Source: Dermanyssus gallinae (taxonomy: Eukaryota; Arthropoda; Arachnida; Mesostigmata; Dermanyssidae). Taken from it: a stretch of 64,000 nt of DNA. Location of the stretch: positions 124,001 through 188,000 of the forward strand of contig QVRM01002089.1 of the NCBI GenBank assembly GCA_003439945.1, given 5' to 3'. Each line of letters starts with the position of its first letter. Positions within the stretch are counted from its first letter, which is position 1. The notes beneath the pieces are model-generated. The model saw only the letters and a list, made by a program, of their open reading frames with translations. It was not told where the DNA came from and searched no databases. Below, piece after piece: positions 59,322 through 64,000 of this stretch. Made by a program: the position numbers and the translations under genes.

Positions 59322-59742
59322 TCAACAGTAAATAAGTGTTTTTCCTATTAAGATCGCAAGCATTTTACGCGTTTGCAAGAATAAATCAATACATACTTTT
59401 GAAAAGGCTACGCATGACCTTGCATATACGCGTTTGCAGAATAAGGGTTTGTAACAAGATCTGACATCGACTAGGTAGGCGCCATGATACACCGTTTTAG
59501 CGGCCTGATCTGCATGTAAGAGAGATTCTGCCAACACTTTGTCTACGTTGAGCCTTGCCATTGCGCAATGGCTTCTAGTGGCCACATTAAGTTGCACGAA
59601 CCTTGGTGAGAATGTTCTGTTTAGCCCACCCGTGTTTCCGAATGTCTTGACGCTTGTGTCCTTTGCGAGTCGTGCATATGGCGGCAGGACGTTTATGACT
59701 TCTGCTACAACGGCAGTGCCGGCTAGAAAAGAACCCCCTTAA
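59322..59742 (-). pseudogene. Possible R1-type LINE endonuclease N-terminus
   Basis: An open minus-strand stretch of about 130 codons, bounded by a stop at its 5' side near 59,740, has no good ATG. Its middle, FVQLNVATRSHCAMARLNVD, resembles the first strand of R1-type endonucleases (compare LQINVARSRRAHDVLD at 1.1 kb), and CYKPLF and ARSCVAFSK follow where R1 elements have their second block. The Glu of the catalytic block is not readable. The call is tentative. Confidence 0.4.
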
Positions 59743-59784
59743 AGCAAGTCAATGCGAGTGAGTAAACTCAACCGAGCCCGGAGA

Positions 59785-60145
59785 TTGGACATGGAAGGAA
59801 GCTCATACCGGATCTCTCTCGCCTGAACTCGAAGGAGAGCACGGCGGAGTAACCTACTAGCTTATGCAGGTCCTGACCTGTCACAGGGGCTTCCAAGAGT
59901 ACCGGCATAGAATTCGCAGAGCGCCAAGGATCTGCGCGGCGTCTGTCCTCTGTGATACGACCGAGAGCAATGCCGTGACTCACAAGCCTAAGCACTGCAC
60001 ATTCTTCAAGGGAGAAATGGCACAGGTGGTACGAAAACGAGAATTCACGGTCAGTTAAACGCAAAGAGATGAAAGGGCTGGATAACAATTGCCTCGTCTG
60101 TTTCGGCAGTCATGCGGTGCACGGAGAAAGCCTAAAGAGTCAGAC
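59785..60145 (+). pseudogene. R1-type LINE ORF2 C-terminal fragment
   Basis: GRKLIPDLSRLNSKES (59,793-59,845), then after a frame change MQVLTCHRGFQEYRHRIRRA (59,864-59,925), a region with residues of the usual C-terminal zinc knuckle (CAASVLC.., HCTFF), and KGWITIASSVSAVMRCTEKA (60,072-60,132). This is the order seen at the end of R1, jockey and related ORF2 proteins (LIPD, LTGHGxFxxYLxR, Cys-rich patch, W..V..F...VM). Two frameshifts and several stops. It is opposite in strand to the endonuclease-like fragment just to its left. Confidence 0.7.
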
Positions 60146-60286
60146 GAGATAAAACTCCCGCACAAGTAAGTCATCCTGTCGCTTCGACGTACTAAGCTCA
60201 GCAAGTGCAGAGGAAACGTGTGTTTTAGCAGATAGGACGGCAGGCCAGCGCCGCGATTCTTACGCAGTAATCGATCTTGGCGGACG

Positions 60287-60312
60287 TATATATATATATA
60301 TATATATATATA
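60287..60312. repeat. (TA)n microsatellite
   Basis: Simple TA tract. Confidence 0.95.
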
Positions 60313-60324
60313 AATGTTATTCAT

Positions 60325-60545
60325 CCCGAATGAATCTTGCTGTTGCACTGCTGATAGGTCCTAGTGTCTCCATAGCTACCGGCACGAAATTCGAGCTATG
60401 ACGTACATATAAGGGAGCTGCGGTGCAGGACACTGTAGCATTACAAACTAAGCAATTGCCGTGAGAGAGTAGAAAAGTATGGTCACGCCAGTCGTTGTCC
60501 AGTCCGAGGCCCCGAGATTCCAGTTTTACTGGCAACCCTGCTTTC
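60325..60545 (-). pseudogene. REL-type LINE ORF2 fragment, endonuclease end
   Basis: Minus-strand KLESRGLGLDNDWRDHTFLL, SHGNCLVCNATVSCTAAPLY and NFVPVAMETLGPISSATARF align with residues about 816-908 of the intact ORF2 (LEPPGLCVEDGRRPDGMTL, EQGKMLVWDATVTDSLAPSM, EFWPLAFETMGGPGVRTRQL). About 30 residues are deleted between the second and third blocks. Both endonuclease Asp positions are altered (PD to RD-like; WDATV to CNATV). One open frame spans it, but it has lost its catalytic residues. Confidence 0.7.
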
Positions 60546-61953
60546 CAAAAGGCTTATTTATTAGTTTTATTCAACTCGTTGTGCCGTGCATTATTTAGCA
60601 CCTTCTGGAACAACTCAGTGGATGTATACCGTTAGTATCGACCACAGTTCCGCATACTGCGCGAGGAAAAGGGTTGCAAATGAAAGTCCTATCCTGATAG
60701 CGGCAGCCGATCATGCATAAGTTTGAGCTACTGAAAAAGCACTGAAAGCCTGTTCGCGACATATTGAGGCATTTATGTACTAGACTGATTCGTAAGTCCC
60801 TTATTTTCGGGCGTTTGTTGGTGCTAATGTTGTACGATTCTTAATCATTATAATTGCCCTTTTTTCTTCCACGTTCGTATTTGTGGTTGATGCTGCACCC
60901 ATTTAGCAATATGTTGTACGCATTTTTCTGCCGGATGTTAAGGAGAGTCTCAACATCAACGGCTTTAACATGAGGTACATAGGCACAACAAGCCCGACGT
61001 CCACTTACGAAAATCGCACGGTTAAATAGTCAGCGTTCATGTACTCTAGATGAAACAGACTCGGGCCGCCGAGCTTAAGCTCCCATATGAAAGAACAGGG
61101 AACAGCCAATTAAGTGGACGAACAAAAGATCCTAAAATACTGCTGTTCTCATTCTATTTGACAGCACGCGAGAAACACATACGTATGCATGACTACGTTA
61201 CATTTGGAGTGGAAGTTTTGGCGGCCCTATGGCTGAAGAGCGGGCGAGAACCGCGCTATGTGGACGGCAATCGACAACTCGTTGGCGTGAATTGCCTATG
61301 GCCACCGTGGTCGTTGTCGAGTCACACTCGTCTCGTTTATATTGTCTGTTCGTCTGCGTGTTCTCCGCAGAGTATTCTCTCTGTCATCGCACAGCGTGGC
61401 AGCAACCGGCAAACTGCCACCGATGAAATGGCCGCAGAGTTTTGCCGTTGGAGACCGCTCTAACCTCGAATAGCAATAGCGTCACGAAACGCCAAATGCT
61501 CCCCTTGTCGGGATAGCCGGCCACTCAACAAGGTTTCACACAAGGTGCCATTCCGGGTGAACGAGTCGGTGGAGAAACCAGACATACCATACTGTTCGGC
61601 GGAAAAGTCTGCTAAAAGGTAATAATGCTCGCTACAAGAAGGCAAAGAGTGGCGTAGATAATAAATCGTTTGCAAACATTAGCGTTCTTGAATATAACAT
61701 TTTCTAATATTTGCCTTCAATAATATTAGCCGCTGGTGCCGTAACATTGGCATAGAGCTATCTGTTCTGAAATGGTATTTTCTAAGACATGGCTTTCCCA
61801 CTATCAGCTCTACATCCGTAAACATGCCTTCCCTTTGTTTTATCATTAAGAATCCAAATGTATGTATTAGTCCGTTGAATTCCTTGTGTTATCTAAACTT
61901 GTATATTGGTCACTCGCCTGGAGTCCATATTTGTACAAACACATAGGCATGAC
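60546..61953. other. Unassigned stretch
   Basis: 61,190-61,460 is somewhat GC-richer, with a 137-codon open frame from 61,050 that matches nothing known. Otherwise nothing recognised. Confidence 0.4.
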
Positions 61954-62000
61954 TGAGGGTGTTCACAGAAAGGTTCTGAAATTGCTCTGCAGAAGATGTG
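61954..62000 (+). repeat. Solo transposon end similar to the 45.4 kb mariner
   Basis: GAGGGTGTTCACAGAAAGGT then TCTGAAATT matches the left end at 45,404 (CGGGGTGTTCACAAAACATT, TCTGAAATC) at most positions. No matching right end was located nearby. Confidence 0.5.
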
Positions 62001-62385
62001 ACTGAACCGAATATTTCTAACTTTCCGTCGCTCTTAACTTTGTTTACAAGCAACCACGCACGGGCCTTTTCTGTTAACTCGAGACCCTATGAGAATCTGG
62101 CATCTAGCGGCAAAGCAAAACTGCTTACGATAATTATGTCGCGAATCGAACGTAAAGTTCTCTCGTAAAGTGTATATTATTGTGTTTATTGTATAGAGGT
62201 TGATCGTAATACCAAGTTATGAACACAGGCTTTTATGCGATTAAAACTCCGAAATAAAAAAGCGACCTGCATGAGCAGCGGTTATTGTAAATAAAAGGTG
62301 TGTCAGGAGTATCCATGTCGACTTACGTATGAAAAGGTATCCAAATATATGTTTTAATTTAGGTACGGACTCAGGGAGGGCTTTA

Positions 62386-62389
<4 letters not shown>
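62001..62389. other. Unassigned spacer
   Basis: Nothing recognised. Confidence 0.4.

Positions 62390-62428
<39 letters not shown>
62390..62428. repeat. (TA)n microsatellite
   Basis: TA tract ending exactly at a mariner end. Confidence 0.95.
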
Positions 62429-62550
62429 TAGTTCAATAAGTTCTTAGAATGAAAACCGAGAATTTTCCAAATCATGTTTTAAAATTTTTCTTATTCGATA
62501 TACTCCCCGAGAAACTCAATACACTTTTCCCACCGAGATTTCAGTTGTCT
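62429..62550 (-). mobile_element. mariner end: transposase C-terminus and terminal repeat
   Basis: The minus strand encodes QLKSRWEKCIEFLGEYIE then a stop (about 62,485-62,545), the classical mariner transposase C-terminus (RWxKCI.xxGxYxE). Downstream of the stop lies an AT-rich stretch and the terminal sequence, on the plus strand GGTAGTTCAATAAGTTCTTA, abutting TA. The rest of the element is absent: a LINE ORF1 starts at 62,564. So the mariner was cut off by, or joined to, the LINE. Confidence 0.8.
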
Positions 62551-62563
62551 GCTAGCAGTCGAG

Positions 62564-63613
62564 ATGTTCGGATGTTTGAAGTGTGCGCTCCCGTTAAAAA
62601 CGGGTGAACAACTGGTTGTGTGCAGCCAAGGCTGCTCAAAAGTGTTTCACGGGGGTTGTCTCAACCCCGTGCTCCCCAAGGATGCGCACTCGGCTCCCTG
62701 TGGAGCCTGTGACACTCAGGAACCAAGCCAAGGTACGTTGACCGGCCGTTTGAGTGAACTACAGTGGAACTTCGTGAAACTGTGGTTAGCACACACGGAA
62801 CTGCAGGAGCGGGTTGCCAAAATCGAGGCAATCCCGCAAGAACAGTTTGCCGCACCCCTCACGCTTACAGGGGGTTTAAACTCCACGCTAAGTGACAAAG
62901 TTAGCGTGGAGAAATCCGGCGGAACGCGGACAACGCGGAAGAATAAGAAAGCACGGCTAGCAGACAGCAGAGAAGGAGGTGACGTCACCGAGGATAGGCC
63001 GAGAGAGCCTGCTGGAGAGAGCAAAAACAACCGCGCAGGCGCCAAGAGAAGCTCGGCGTCTGCAGAGTTGAGTAATAACAGTTGCAACTTAAACGGCACT
63101 GTTGTTGAGATGGAACCACCGGGTGGTGGTACAGCGACGTCACCAGCTGCGGTAACAACAACACCGACAGCAGATCCAGCTGATCCACAACCGGAGGAGA
63201 AGGCAGACGACGATGGCTTTGTTGTGGTTCGTAAACGACGAGAAAACAAGACAAAACATCGAATGCAGAGGGGCAGCGCAACAGATGATATAGGCGGATT
63301 GGAAATCTATGCCAGACCGGGGAAATTCAGCGCCTTGAGAGTGGCACGATTGGCGCAGAAGACGTCGGCGGTCGGGCTGCAAGCGTGGCTAGCTGGCAGA
63401 GGCATAACTGTGAAAGCGGTGTGGAAGCTACATACGCATGGTGGTGATGCTGTGTTCTGTGTGGTGGTGCGTGATGAAGATTACGCAAACTGTTGCAGAA
63501 ATGAATTCTGGCCGAAGGGAAGCCTGTTCCGTCGCTGGGTTGGGGACGTCCCCTACGAGAGGATGGTTAAGGAGAGTTTTAGTGCGCCTGGTGGTCCAAG
63601 CCCCCGTAAGTGA
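62564..63613 (+). CDS. LINE ORF1: PHD finger and C-terminal RRM-like domain (349 aa)
   Basis: Residues 4-49 form a C4HC3 PHD finger: C4-x2-C7, C20-x3-C24, H29-x2-C32, C46-x2-C49. A helical part (about 60-95) is followed by a long Lys/Arg- and Ser-rich, then Pro/Thr-rich middle (about 110-215), an acidic KADDDGFVVVRKRR switch near 216-230, and a C-terminal domain with GGLEIYARPGKFSALR, AGRGITVKAVWKLH and CVVVRDEDYANC that looks like an RRM-type nucleic-acid binder. It is not closely similar to the PHD ORF1 at 20.4-21.4 kb outside the finger, so it is a different family. ATG at 62,564 is the first, and puts the finger at the N-terminus. The stop is TGA followed by CTG. Confidence 0.85.
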   Translation: MFGCLKCALPLKTGEQLVVCSQGCSKVFHGGCLNPVLPKDAHSAPCGACDTQEPSQGTLTGRLSELQWNFVKLWLAHTELQERVAKIEAIPQEQFAAPLTLTGGLNSTLSDKVSVEKSGGTRTTRKNKKARLADSREGGDVTEDRPREPAGESKNNRAGAKRSSASAELSNNSCNLNGTVVEMEPPGGGTATSPAAVTTTPTADPADPQPEEKADDDGFVVVRKRRENKTKHRMQRGSATDDIGGLEIYARPGKFSALRVARLAQKTSAVGLQAWLAGRGITVKAVWKLHTHGGDAVFCVVVRDEDYANCCRNEFWPKGSLFRRWVGDVPYERMVKESFSAPGGPSPRK

Positions 63614-64000
63614 CTGACCAGTTCTAGAACTGCAAGCGTAGTGGCAAACATACCTCTGCGAGTGCTTCTCTGGAATTGTGAGGGACTTAAGGGGGCAATG
63701 GATCTTGCACGTGATGACATGTTTAAGTTTGTTGACATTGCACTCCTTACGGAGACATTTCAGCGGGACGAACTGCATATCAATGATATGCGGGGGTTTC
63801 ACCAGCTGGCTGTCTTACCTGCGGGAGGTCGGGGAAGACCTGTGGGTGGGTTATCTATCTACCTACATAAACGTTTACCACCGATGCAATGCGTCAGGAA
63901 AGATGAATACTGCGTAGTGCTCTCCTCTGGGAGGGTAAACGTCGCTGTATTCTATTTCCCACCCACATTCGATTCTGCGGAGGTTGCTGAGATGGTGAGC
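63614..64000 (+). CDS. LINE ORF2, endonuclease start, partial at window edge
   Basis: In the frame of ORF1, directly after its TGA, the translation is LTSSRTASVVANIPLRVLLW then NCEGLKG..., with WNCEGL (Asn of the endonuclease active site near 63,674), ALLTETF (catalytic Glu near 63,750), GRPVGGLSIYLHKRL and VAVFYFPPTF. It is open to 64,000. The first ATG (63,698-63,700) lies after the conserved Asn, so starting there would destroy the enzyme. Translation must therefore begin at a non-ATG codon or arrive by readthrough of the ORF1 stop, unless this copy lost its ATG. Reverse transcriptase would follow beyond the edge. Confidence 0.85.
   Translation, partial: MTSSRTASVVANIPLRVLLWNCEGLKGAMDLARDDMFKFVDIALLTETFQRDELHINDMRGFHQLAVLPAGGRGRPVGGLSIYLHKRLPPMQCVRKDEYCVVLSSGRVNVAVFYFPPTFDSAEVAEMVS

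Larger units (their letters stand above)
62551..64000 (+). mobile_element. LINE with PHD ORF1 and ORF2 in one frame, cut by the window edge
   Basis: ORF1 (62564-63613) and the start of ORF2 (63614 on) are on the plus strand in the same frame with one TGA between them. No frameshift or other stop is seen up to the window end, so this copy may be intact. The 5' leader before ORF1 is at most a few dozen bases, because mariner sequence lies immediately upstream. Confidence 0.8.

Noticed and set aside
62716..63249. 177-codon minus-strand open frame over the PHD ORF1
   Set aside because: Antisense shadow of ORF1; Ser/Leu-rich with no domain.

Overview
This 64 kb window reads as gene-poor, repeat-rich animal chromosomal DNA. 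I found no host protein-coding gene I can name. It holds two apparently intact or near-intact non-LTR retrotransposons, the 5' half of a third that runs off the right edge, at least ten broken LINE copies or fragments, three Tc1/mariner elements or ends, several tRNA-derived SINEs and about twenty (TA)n microsatellites. R1-type LINE fragments point to an arthropod, since that clade is largely arthropod. A chelicerate (mite or tick) is my guess, but nothing here proves the species.

Layout. 0-1.3 kb: broken R1-type LINE, minus strand. 1.7-3.1 kb: GC-rich, triplet-rich island. 3.4-10.5 kb: microsatellites, SINEs and a young 134 bp duplication. 11.0-13.3 kb: internally deleted copy of a restriction-like-endonuclease (REL) LINE between diverged direct repeats. 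13.8-16.8 kb: SINE, a 213 bp insertion with clear target-site duplication, an ORF1 fragment of the REL LINE, and a truncated retroposon. 17.2-21.4 kb: CR1-type LINE with PHD-finger ORF1 and full-length ORF2. 22.3 kb: mariner relic. 23.3-27.1 kb: the REL LINE, with overlapping ORF1 and ORF2. 27-45 kb: mostly unassigned, with a REL LINE fragment at 30.0 kb, a second GC-rich island at 34.8-36 kb, an unexplained GC-rich block at 36.6-37.4 kb, a SINE at 40.4 kb and a LINE relic at 42.7 kb. 45.4-46.7 kb: degenerate Tc1/mariner with both terminal repeats. 49-53 kb: repeats and a third GC-rich island. 54-58.7 kb: two broken LINEs. 59.2 kb: near-perfect palindrome. 59.3-60.5 kb: R1 and REL LINE fragments. 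62.4-64 kb: mariner end abutting a PHD-ORF1 LINE.

How the parts relate. The REL LINE has five copies or fragments here and is the dominant local family; its ORF1 stop and ORF2 start share an ATGA, which suggests coupled translation. In the right-edge LINE, ORF1 and the endonuclease of ORF2 lie in one frame split by a single TGA, and the only nearby ATG would remove a conserved endonuclease residue. A tRNA-headed SINE and two truncated retroposons share one 3' stem-loop, the kind of shared tail through which SINEs borrow LINE machinery. These three points are the best leads in the window. Identities of broken LINEs rest on translated motifs that I aligned by eye.
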